Source: Gammaproteobacteria bacterium
Lineage (GTDB): Bacteria > Pseudomonadota > Gammaproteobacteria > GCA-001735895
DNA length: 6,879 nucleotides
Assembly (NCBI GenBank): GCA_015494335.1
Contig: WGBK01000310.1
Span: 1 to 6,879, forward strand
Direction: 5' to 3'
The notes below the pieces were generated by a model, which worked only from the letters and a program-made list of their open reading frames with translations, was not told where the DNA came from and made no database searches. The position numbers and the translations under genes are program-made. This document shows, piece by piece, positions 1-6,082 of this stretch (position 1 is its first letter; each line of letters starts with the position of its first letter).

Positions 1-1023
<1,023 letters not shown>

Positions 1024-1053
1024 GACGTTATCCCGTTATCAAAAGTAATTCAG

Positions 1054-1605
1054 TTATTTGTTCAGCAGCGAGGACAGCTTCTCGAAGCGCCCGCGCAGCG
1101 TGCCGTCGATGACCAGATCGCCGGCCTTGAGCTCGGCGCCGCCAAGCAGCGACTTGTCCACCTCGACACGAAGATCGACCTGCTTGCCGAAGCGCTTCTG
1201 CAACCGTTGCTCGAGCTCCTTCTGCTGCTTCGCGGCCAGCTTGCGAGCGCTGACCACCTGCACATCGAGTACGCCCTCGGCGTCGTGCTTGAGTTTTTCA
1301 TAGCGACGGGCGATGGCCGGCAGGGCCGCGCTGCGGCCGTTCTCGGCCAGCAACCGCAACAGGTTGTGCAGTTCCTCGGTCGGCTCCGTCAGGCCCTCGA
1401 TCGAACCCAGCACGGAGAACAGCAACTCGGCGATCTCGCTTCCGTCCAGCTCCGGCGAGCCGATCAGCTGTTGCATGTCGTCGTTGGCGACGACCTGTGC
1501 TGCAGCCTCGAGCCAGGCGGACCAGGTATCGAGCTGACCCTGCTCCTGCGCCAGGTCGAACAGGGCTCGCGCATAGGGGCGGGCAACGGTGTCAAAGTCG
1601 GACAT
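1054..1605 (-). CDS. atpH: ATP synthase F1 subunit delta
   Basis: This is the delta subunit, part of the peripheral stalk that ties the top of the F1 alpha3beta3 hexamer to the b-subunit dimer. It has 183 residues, against about 177 in E. coli. The N-terminal helical domain opens with the family pattern VARPYARALFDLAQEQG (residues about 7-23). A basic stretch RRYEKLKHDAEGVL (about 100-113) leads into the C-terminal domain. The end carries the conserved VDKSLLGGAELKAGDLVIDG motif followed by a Leu-rich terminus. The ATG at 1605 lies 9 bases after the atpF stop. Its Shine-Dalgarno AGGAA (1616-1612) overlaps the atpF TAG, so ribosomes ending atpF are well placed to start atpH. It ends with TAA at 1056-1054. 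Confidence 0.97.
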   Translation of the reverse strand: MSDFDTVARPYARALFDLAQEQGQLDTWSAWLEAAAQVVANDDMQQLIGSPELDGSEIAELLFSVLGSIEGLTEPTEELHNLLRLLAENGRSAALPAIARRYEKLKHDAEGVLDVQVVSARKLAAKQQKELEQRLQKRFGKQVDLRVEVDKSLLGGAELKAGDLVIDGTLRGRFEKLSSLLNK

Positions 1606-1617
1606 GGTCGGTTCCTA
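1606..1617 (-). promoter_or_regulatory. atpF stop overlapping the atpH ribosome binding site
   Basis: The atpF stop TAG (1617-1615) reads straight into the atpH Shine-Dalgarno AGGAA (1616-1612), which is six bases from the atpH ATG. Terminating ribosomes would sit on the initiation site, an arrangement that favours translational coupling of the two stalk subunits b and delta. Confidence 0.6.
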
Positions 1618-2085
1618 GATCTGGGCGGCGAGCTCTTCGAGCACCTTGCTGTGCGCCTCGGCGTCGACTTCCCGCTCGAGGATCTTCTCGACGCCGGCGA
1701 GGGCAATCGTGGCCACTTCCTTGCGCAGTTGTTCGCGCGCGGAATTCACCTGCTGGTCGATATCGGCGCTGGCGGCGACCTTGATCTTCTCCGCTTCCTG
1801 TTCGGCCGTGCTGCGCGCCTCGTCGACGATCTCGCCGGCACGCTTCTGCGCCTGGGCAATGATCTCCTGGGCCTGCTGCTTGGCTTCCTTGAGCTCGTCG
1901 GTGGCTCGCTGCTTGGCCAGTTCCAGATCCTGCTTGCCCCGCTCGGCGGCCGACAGGCCATCGGCGATGCGGGCCTTGCGCTCTTCCAGAGCGGCCATCA
2001 GTGGCGGCCAGACGTATTTCATGCAGAACCAGACAAACACCGCGAAGGTGATCGATTGCCCGATCAGGGTTGCATTGAAATTCAT
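1615..2085 (-). CDS. atpF: ATP synthase Fo subunit b
   Basis: This is the membrane-anchored b subunit; two copies form the peripheral stator stalk. At 156 residues it matches the usual gammaproteobacterial length. A single N-terminal membrane segment lies at about residues 5-27, ending in the strongly conserved FCMKYVWPPL. A long charged Ala/Glu/Lys/Arg helix (about 33-135), rich in EA, KQ and AQ repeats, should form the right-handed coiled coil. The C-terminus (KILEREVDAEAHSKVLEELA) is the delta-binding end. The ATG at 2085 is preceded by GAGGA (2097-2093) with a 7-base spacer. It lies 37 bases after atpE and 9 bases before atpH, and is one of the stepwise-spaced Fo-stator genes of the operon. 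Confidence 0.98.
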   Translation of the reverse strand: MNFNATLIGQSITFAVFVWFCMKYVWPPLMAALEERKARIADGLSAAERGKQDLELAKQRATDELKEAKQQAQEIIAQAQKRAGEIVDEARSTAEQEAEKIKVAASADIDQQVNSAREQLRKEVATIALAGVEKILEREVDAEAHSKVLEELAAQI

Positions 2086-2122
2086 AGTGCTGTCCTCGAG
2101 TTGAGTAGCGGACTCGTGCTGC

Positions 2123-2359
2123 TTAGCCGCCTACGACCGCGAACATGACGTACATGGCCAGACCGACGGCGATCATCGGAACCGCGTCCACCAGGCCCAT
2201 GACGATGAAGAACTGGGTACGTAGCATCGGGATCAGCTCCGGCTGACGCGCGGCGCCTTCGAGGAAGCGGCCGCCGAGGATGCCGATACCGACGGCAGCG
2301 CCCAGAGCGCCCAGACCCATCATCAGTGCGCCAGCGATGTAAAGCAGTGCAGATTCCAT
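2123..2359 (-). CDS. atpE: ATP synthase Fo subunit c (proteolipid)
   Basis: This is the c-ring proteolipid that carries protons through Fo and drives rotor rotation. It has 78 residues, against 79 in E. coli. There are two membrane helices. The first (about 5-34) has the Gly-rich packing motif LGALGAAVGIGILGG. The polar loop ARQPE is at 37-41. The second helix (about 45-76) holds the proton-carrying acid Asp58 in GLVDAVPMIAVGL. The Asp-Ala-Val-Pro context is the proton type, not the sodium-binding Glu-Ser/Thr type. A strong Shine-Dalgarno (AGGAG, 6-base spacer) and an unstructured G-free leader suit the need for many c copies per enzyme. The stop is TAA at 2125-2123. Confidence 0.98.
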   Translation of the reverse strand: MESALLYIAGALMMGLGALGAAVGIGILGGRFLEGAARQPELIPMLRTQFFIVMGLVDAVPMIAVGLAMYVMFAVVGG

Positions 2360-2393
2360 GAAAATCTCCTAAGTGTGTTGGTTGTTTAGAGAA
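2360..2393 (-). promoter_or_regulatory. atpB-atpE intercistronic leader with strong ribosome binding site
   Basis: The 34 bases between the atpB stop and the atpE ATG read, on the minus strand, as 23 bases of only A, C and T, followed by AGGAG (2370-2366) and ATTTTC before ATG. This is the best Shine-Dalgarno match in the window. The lack of G makes base-pairing in the leader unlikely. In E. coli the atpE leader is a known translational enhancer that raises c-subunit yield relative to the other subunits. The same role here is inferred from composition, not from sequence identity. Confidence 0.7.
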
Positions 2394-3230
2394 TCAGTGT
2401 GTTTCCTGGGACGCCATGTCCAGATACACGATGGTCAGCGTCATGAAGATGAACGCCTGCAGCGTGATGATCAGGATATGGAAGATGGCCCAGCCGAGTT
2501 GCAGAAAGCCGCCGAACAGACCCAGCGCCCAGCCGCCGCTGTACATCAGCGCGATCAGGATGAAGATCATTTCACCGGCGTACATGTTGCCGAACAGTCG
2601 CAGGGCGAGCGACACGGGCTTAGCGATCAGGGTCACGCCCTCGAGCACCAGGTTGATCGGGAACATCCACTTGGGGAAGGGATGGAAGGCCAGTTCGGCA
2701 AAGAATCCGCTCGCACCCTTGAACTTGAAACTGTAGTAGAGCACCAGGGCGAAAACCGACAACGACAGGCCGAAGGTGATGTTGGGGTCGGTGGAGGGCA
2801 CGATGCGCAGATAGGGGATTCCCAGCTTGCCTGCCAACCAGGGCAGATGATCCACAGCCAGCAGGTCCATCAGGTTCATCAGGAAGATCCACACGAAGAT
2901 GGTCAGCGCCAGCGGGGCGACCAGCTTGCTCTTGCCGCTGAAGGATCCGCGCACCGATTCGTCGATGAACTCTATAATCATTTCGACGAAGTTCTGCCAG
3001 CCGCTGGGCACATCGGTGGACGCCCTCTTGGCGACAGTGCGGAAGCCCCATAGAAACAGCACACCGAGCAGGATGGAGAAGCCCATGGTATCCAGGTTGA
3101 TGGACCAGAAGCCCATTTCCTGAAGGTCCTGGGCGCTGTGGGCGATGCCCCAGCTACCATCGGCCTTTTGTCCGAATGTCAGGTTGGTCAGGTGGTGCTT
3201 GATGTACTCGCCGGATGATTCGTAGGACAT
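2394..3230 (-). CDS. atpB: ATP synthase Fo subunit a
   Basis: This is the a subunit (278 residues), which forms the two proton half-channels beside the c-ring. Several hydrophobic segments fit the usual five-helix fold, roughly residues 46-65, 102-125, 150-170, 200-232 and 236-270. The essential arginine that faces the c-subunit acid is Arg211 in LALRLFGNMYAGE (208-220; E. coli Arg210), with Glu220 equivalent to E. coli Glu219. His251 and Gln258 in AIFHILIITLQAF match E. coli His245 and Gln252; a six-residue offset arises in the short loop between the last two helices. PFPKW (184-188) and EFIDESVRG (87-95) are typical. The ATG at 3230 follows the atpI stop by 9 bases. The Shine-Dalgarno is weak (AAGG about 12 bases upstream), so coupling to atpI translation is plausible. 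It ends with TGA. Confidence 0.98.
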   Translation of the reverse strand: MSYESSGEYIKHHLTNLTFGQKADGSWGIAHSAQDLQEMGFWSINLDTMGFSILLGVLFLWGFRTVAKRASTDVPSGWQNFVEMIIEFIDESVRGSFSGKSKLVAPLALTIFVWIFLMNLMDLLAVDHLPWLAGKLGIPYLRIVPSTDPNITFGLSLSVFALVLYYSFKFKGASGFFAELAFHPFPKWMFPINLVLEGVTLIAKPVSLALRLFGNMYAGEMIFILIALMYSGGWALGLFGGFLQLGWAIFHILIITLQAFIFMTLTIVYLDMASQETH

Positions 3231-3239
3231 GGGCGCTGA

Positions 3240-3617
3240 CTACCTTTTCACTGTCAAATGTGCAAAAAAAACGGTCACCTGCGTCAGCAGGTAGCCGATG
3301 AACAATACGAGCGTGTCCCAGGAGTGCCCGGAAGTGAAGGCGATGTAGAACATCAGGCCCGTCATCAGCCACTTGCCGAGCTGTGCGCGGTAGGCCTTGC
3401 CGAGCCAGTCCGCCGCATCGTCATTGGCTGCCTGCCGATACATCCTGAAACTGAAATAGATCTGTGGCACCAGACCGATCAGACAGCCCGTCAGCGCGGA
3501 AGGCACATCACCCCACTGCAACAGCCAGACCAGTACCCCGTACAACGGAAGCAGTGCCGCCTGCAGCAACGGAACCAGCAAAATCCGGGTTTTCAGCGCG
3601 TCCACCTGAGCGTTCAC
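3240..3617 (-). CDS. atpI: ATP synthase accessory protein I (AtpI/UncI)
   Basis: AtpI is a small inner-membrane protein encoded first in many bacterial atp operons. In studied bacteria it assists c-ring assembly or stability and is not part of the finished enzyme. This one has 125 residues, close to the E. coli 126. Four hydrophobic segments are visible at about residues 12-33, 40-58, 82-96 and 101-119, with a charged cytoplasmic-type loop at 60-82 (ANDDAADWLGKAYRAQLGK). The pattern GCLIGLVPQIYFSFRMY fits the family. The start is a GTG at 3617-3615, with a G-rich stretch GGGCGGGGG (3636-3628) about 10 bases upstream; a second in-frame GTG at 3605 is a poorer candidate. Codons near the 3' end contain eight consecutive T residues after a stable hairpin (see the terminator-like feature). 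Sequence conservation in this family is low, so the call also leans on position. Confidence 0.9.
   Translation of the reverse strand: MNAQVDALKTRILLVPLLQAALLPLYGVLVWLLQWGDVPSALTGCLIGLVPQIYFSFRMYRQAANDDAADWLGKAYRAQLGKWLMTGLMFYIAFTSGHSWDTLVLFIGYLLTQVTVFFAHLTVKR
3264..3297 (-). terminator. Terminator-like hairpin plus T8 inside the atpI 3' end (possible attenuator)
   Basis: On the minus strand a perfect 6-bp stem ACCTGC/GCAGGT (3292-3287 with 3282-3277) closes a TGAC loop. The helix extends outward through a G-U wobble and one C-A mismatch to CGG/CCG (3297-3295 with 3274-3272). Eight T residues (3271-3264) follow directly. This has the form of an intrinsic terminator, yet it lies within the atpI reading frame, upstream of atpB. 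Translating ribosomes would normally mask it, so it may act only when atpI translation fails. Coincidence of codon choice (Val-Phe-Phe) is a real alternative. Confidence 0.45.
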
Positions 3618-3654
3618 GACGCGAAAACCCCCGCCCTGACTCGATGCGCGGCAG

Positions 3655-3683
3655 AGTATAAGAGTTCCCTAATCAAGAATCAA
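3655..3683 (-). promoter_or_regulatory. Probable sigma70-type promoter of the atp operon
   Basis: On the minus strand the -35 box TTGATT (3683-3678, 4 of 6 to consensus) and the -10 box TATACT (3660-3655, 5 of 6) are separated by exactly 17 bases. The site lies in the only sizeable intergenic gap and points at atpI. Initiation would fall near 3646-3648, giving a leader of about 30 bases. The surroundings are AT-rich in an otherwise GC-rich window. The -35 hexamer is part of a tandem repeat, as TTGATT recurs at 3676-3671. Confidence 0.75.
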
Positions 3684-3770
3684 TCGGACAATCGCCAATT
3701 TTATGCCCAGATCAATAAATACTTTATATAAGGTTATGGGCCCGCAAGGGGATCGGCCCGACGAACGGCA

Positions 3771-3787
3771 GGGGCAGGCCCTGCCCC
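3771..3787 (-). terminator. GC-rich hairpin after parB (weak terminator or mRNA 3' stabiliser)
   Basis: Two bases after the parB stop, the minus strand can form a perfect 7-bp stem GGGGCAG/CTGCCCC with a 3-base loop. There is no T-run after it, so it is not a canonical intrinsic terminator. A second, weaker pairing of GGGCC with GGCCC lies further on (about 3737-3758). The hairpin could end or protect the mnmG-rsmG-parA-parB message, possibly with Rho. This is inferred from position and structure only. Confidence 0.4.
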
Positions 3788-3789
3788 GG

Positions 3790-4656
3790 TCATTCGGGAA
3801 TCAGGTGACTGAGAATACCGTCGAGTTCATCGTTGTTGTGAAAGTGGATCACCAGCTGGCCGTCGCCCTTCTTGCCCGGCTTGATCTTCACCTGGGCACA
3901 GAGGCTTTCGCTGATGCGCTGCTCCAGGCGCTGGATATCGGGGTCGACGGTCTTGCTCGCGGCCGGCGGCTTCGGCGCCAGCGTTTTCTTGACCAGGGCC
4001 TCGGTTTCCCGCACCGACAGGCCGCGATGCACCACCACCCGAGCCAGCTCCGGCTGATCTTCCTTCGGCAGGGAGAGCAGGGCGCGGGCGTGGCCCATGC
4101 TGAGCAGCCCCTTGTTGACCAGCTCCTTGACCGGCTCGGCCAGTTCCAGCAGGCGCAGCAGGTTGCTGACGGCAACGCGGGAGCGGCCGACCGCCTCGGC
4201 CACCTGCATGTGGGTCAGCTCGAACTCGTCGATCAGGCGCTGCAGGGCCATCGCCTCTTCCAGCGGATTCAGATCCTCGCGCTGGATGTTCTCGATCAGC
4301 GCAATCGCCGCCGCGGCCTGGCTGTCGATGTCCTTGATCACCGCCGGAATCGAATCCAGCCCGGCAATCTGCGCCGCGCGCCAGCGCCGCTCGCCGGCGA
4401 TCAGTTCGAAGTGACTGCCCTCACGGCGCACCACGATCGGCTGCACCACACCCTGGGCGCGGATGGATTCCGCCAGTTCGTTGAGAGCAGTCTCGTCGAA
4501 ATGCTTGCGTGGCTGGTATTCGCCGCGCTGAATCCGGTCCACCGGCAATTCCTGCAGGGCCGAGGCCAGCTCCTGTTCGGTCGGCTCGGTGGCCTCCTGT
4601 ACGTTGCCGATCAGCGATCCGAGACCGCGGCCGAGGCGTTTCTTCTTGGCTGCCAT
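3790..4656 (-). CDS. parB: Chromosome partitioning protein ParB (Spo0J family)
   Basis: This is a centromere-binding CTPase clamp that loads at parS sites near the origin and works with ParA to segregate chromosomes. It has 288 residues, a usual length. The N-terminus has a Lys-rich start and RLGRGLGSLIG (7-17), the conserved ParA-stimulating segment. The CTP-binding/ParB core follows, with YQPRKHF at 47-53, QPIVVR at 72-77, GERRWRAA at 88-95 (the GERRxRA CTP motif) and ENIQREDLNPLEEA at 122-135. A helix-turn-helix for parS recognition lies at about 148-170 (THMQVAEAVGRSRVAVSNLL). A Lys/Pro-rich linker leads to a C-terminal dimerisation domain (about 235-288). The ATG at 4656 is 2 bases after the parA stop and has a weak CGGAT ribosome site. 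The frame is open further upstream inside parA, but MAAKKKRLGRGLG is clearly the family N-terminus. It ends with TGA. Confidence 0.97.
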   Translation of the reverse strand: MAAKKKRLGRGLGSLIGNVQEATEPTEQELASALQELPVDRIQRGEYQPRKHFDETALNELAESIRAQGVVQPIVVRREGSHFELIAGERRWRAAQIAGLDSIPAVIKDIDSQAAAAIALIENIQREDLNPLEEAMALQRLIDEFELTHMQVAEAVGRSRVAVSNLLRLLELAEPVKELVNKGLLSMGHARALLSLPKEDQPELARVVVHRGLSVRETEALVKKTLAPKPPAASKTVDPDIQRLEQRISESLCAQVKIKPGKKGDGQLVIHFHNNDELDGILSHLIPE

Positions 4657-4658
4657 GA

Positions 4659-5444
4659 TTATCCGTTTGCGTAGTGGTTCTGTTTGGCGTCGCGGCGCAG
4701 GACTTCGCCGGCCAGGGCCAGGTAGGCCATCGAGCCGCGCGAGTTCTTGTCGTATTGCAGGATCGGCTGGCCGTAGCTGGGCGCTTCGGCCAGGCGGATG
4801 TTGCGCGGGATCACGGTGCGATAGACGCGGTCGCCGAAATGTTCGATGAGTTCGCTGGAGACATCGTTGGCCAGGTTGTTGCGCGGGTCGTACATGGTGC
4901 GCAGCAGCCCCTCGAGCCGGATCTCCGGATTGACGCTGATGCGGATCTGCTCGATGGTGTCGAGCAGCGCGCTGAGACCTTCCAGCGCGTAGTATTCGCA
5001 CTGCATCGGGATCACCACGCCATTGGCCGCCACCAGCGCGTTGACGGTCAGCATGTTCAGGGACGGCGGGCAATCGATGAGGATGTATTCGTAGCTCGAA
5101 CGAACCGGCTTGAGCGCCAGCTGCAACTGATGTTCGCGGCCGATCTTGTTCATCAGCTGCACCTCGGCGGCAGTCAGATCGGCATTGGCAGGCATGATGT
5201 CGAAACCGGCCGGCGAACGCTGAATCACCTCGCTGGCGGTTCGGTCGCCAAGCAGCAGATCGCAGACGCTGGACTCGAGCTCATTCTTGTCGATGCCGCT
5301 GCCCATGGTCGCATTGCCCTGGGGATCCATGTCGATGAGCAGCACGCTGCGCTTGGTCGCCGCCAGCGAGGCCGCGAGATTGACGCAGGTGGTGGTCTTG
5401 CCGACGCCGCCCTTCTGGTTGGCAATGGTGATGGTCTTGGTCAT
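4659..5444 (-). CDS. parA: Chromosome partitioning ATPase ParA (Soj family, MinD/ParA superfamily)
   Basis: This is a P-loop ATPase that dimerises on ATP, binds DNA nonspecifically and is released by ParB, moving origin regions apart. It has 261 residues. The deviant Walker A KGGVGKTT is at 11-18, with signature Lys11. Walker A' LLIDMDPQGN is at 35-44 (Asp38, Asp40) and Walker B YILIDCPPS at 120-128 (Asp124). The C-terminal signature IPRNIRLAEAPSYGQPI and the following YDKNSRGSMAYLALA are typical of chromosomal Soj proteins. There is no N-terminal helix-turn-helix, so this is the short chromosomal class and not the long plasmid class. The ATG at 5444 overlaps the rsmG stop as ATGA. A short-spaced AGGA (5451-5448) precedes it, which suggests coupled reinitiation. 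It ends with TAA at 4661-4659. Confidence 0.98.
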   Translation of the reverse strand: MTKTITIANQKGGVGKTTTCVNLAASLAATKRSVLLIDMDPQGNATMGSGIDKNELESSVCDLLLGDRTASEVIQRSPAGFDIMPANADLTAAEVQLMNKIGREHQLQLALKPVRSSYEYILIDCPPSLNMLTVNALVAANGVVIPMQCEYYALEGLSALLDTIEQIRISVNPEIRLEGLLRTMYDPRNNLANDVSSELIEHFGDRVYRTVIPRNIRLAEAPSYGQPILQYDKNSRGSMAYLALAGEVLRRDAKQNHYANG

Positions 5445-6082
5445 GAATCCTGTCGCTCGAGAATGACCAGGCTGCGCGGCGCTTCGATGCCGGGCACCCT
5501 CGGTCGGGTGATTTCGATGTCGATTCCCTGTTCGCGCAAGGCGCGCAGCTCCTGTTCCTGCGGTTCGGTCTTGAGGGTCATGAGCCGGGTTCCCGGCAGC
5601 CACAGGTGGTCCACCGAACGGACGAAATCCAGCAGCGAGGCATAGGCCCGGCTCAGCACCACGGAAAACGGAGCCTCGGCATGATAATCCTGAACCCGGG
5701 TGCGTACAACTTTCACCCGACCCGCTGTCTCCCGGTTCACACCCAGTTCGGCAATGGCCTGCTGCACGAAACGGGTCTTCTTGCCGTTGCTGTCGAGCAG
5801 CTGCCATTCGGTTTCGGGCAGCAGAATGGCCAGGGGCAGGCCCGGCAGGCCGGCACCGGTGCCGACATCCAGCATCCGACCCTGGGGCGGCAGCCAGGGC
5901 GCGACCGACAGGCTGTCGAGGATATGGCGGATCACCATCCGGGCGGGATCGGTGATGGCGGTCAGGTTGTAGACCCGGTTCCATTTCGCCATCAGCTCGA
6001 GATAACGGGCCAGGGCATCGACCTGGGATTCGCTGGCCGCGAGACCCATGGCCTGCAAGCCTTCGGCGATCTGCTCGCGCAT
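5441..6082 (-). CDS. rsmG: 16S rRNA (guanine527-N7)-methyltransferase RsmG (GidB)
   Basis: RsmG uses S-adenosylmethionine to form m7G527 in the 530 loop of 16S rRNA. In several bacteria its loss gives low-level streptomycin resistance. This protein has 213 residues, against 207 in E. coli. WNRVYNLTAI (34-43) and RHILDSL (52-58) are family motifs. The methyltransferase glycine loop is LDVGTGAGLPGLPLAI (71-86), followed by LLDSNGKKTRF (95-105; Asp97 at the end of strand 2) and VLSRAYASL (142-150). At 170-172 it reads LKT where E. coli has LKG. The ATG at 6082-6080 shares its A with the mnmG stop (TGATG), and no clear Shine-Dalgarno precedes it. A short hairpin in the mnmG end lies there instead. 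The frame is open further upstream, but MREQIAEGLQAMGL fits the family N-terminus. Confidence 0.97.
   Translation of the reverse strand: MREQIAEGLQAMGLAASESQVDALARYLELMAKWNRVYNLTAITDPARMVIRHILDSLSVAPWLPPQGRMLDVGTGAGLPGLPLAILLPETEWQLLDSNGKKTRFVQQAIAELGVNRETAGRVKVVRTRVQDYHAEAPFSVVLSRAYASLLDFVRSVDHLWLPGTRLMTLKTEPQEQELRALREQGIDIEITRPRVPGIEAPRSLVILERQDS

Larger units (their letters stand above)
3618..3789. other. parB-atpI intergenic region, 172 bases
   Basis: This is the only sizeable non-coding stretch in the window and it separates the segregation unit from the ATP synthase unit. From parB to atpI it holds the GC-rich hairpin, a GGGCC/GGCCC pairing, an AT-rich tract (about 3695-3735) with small palindromes (TTATATAA at 3724-3731; ATAAA/TTTAT arms at 3715-3719 and 3723-3727), repeated TTGAT and CGATTG units, the -35 and -10 boxes, and the G-rich ribosome site of atpI. 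I see no tRNA, parS (consensus TGTTTCACGTGAAACA) or DnaA box in it, and no convincing small gene. Confidence 0.8.

Noticed and set aside
2373..3053. Plus-strand open frame (226 codons, His/Gln/Asp-rich) opposite atpB
   Set aside because: It is antisense to a membrane protein gene; reading hydrophobic codons backwards yields polar residues, which explains the odd composition.
3252..3257. Perfect TTGACA (minus strand) just upstream of atpB as a second promoter
   Set aside because: No -10-like hexamer lies 15-19 bases downstream; that stretch is GC-rich and runs over the atpB start.
3711..3732. AT-rich palindromes as a possible origin element or DnaA-type site
   Set aside because: There is no TTATNCACA match and only short arms. 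It is better explained as AT-rich DNA upstream of a promoter.
3703..5645. Two abutting plus-strand frames of 323 codons each opposite parB and parA
   Set aside because: Both mirror the codon periodicity of parA and parB. The matching length is coincidental and neither translation shows a known motif.
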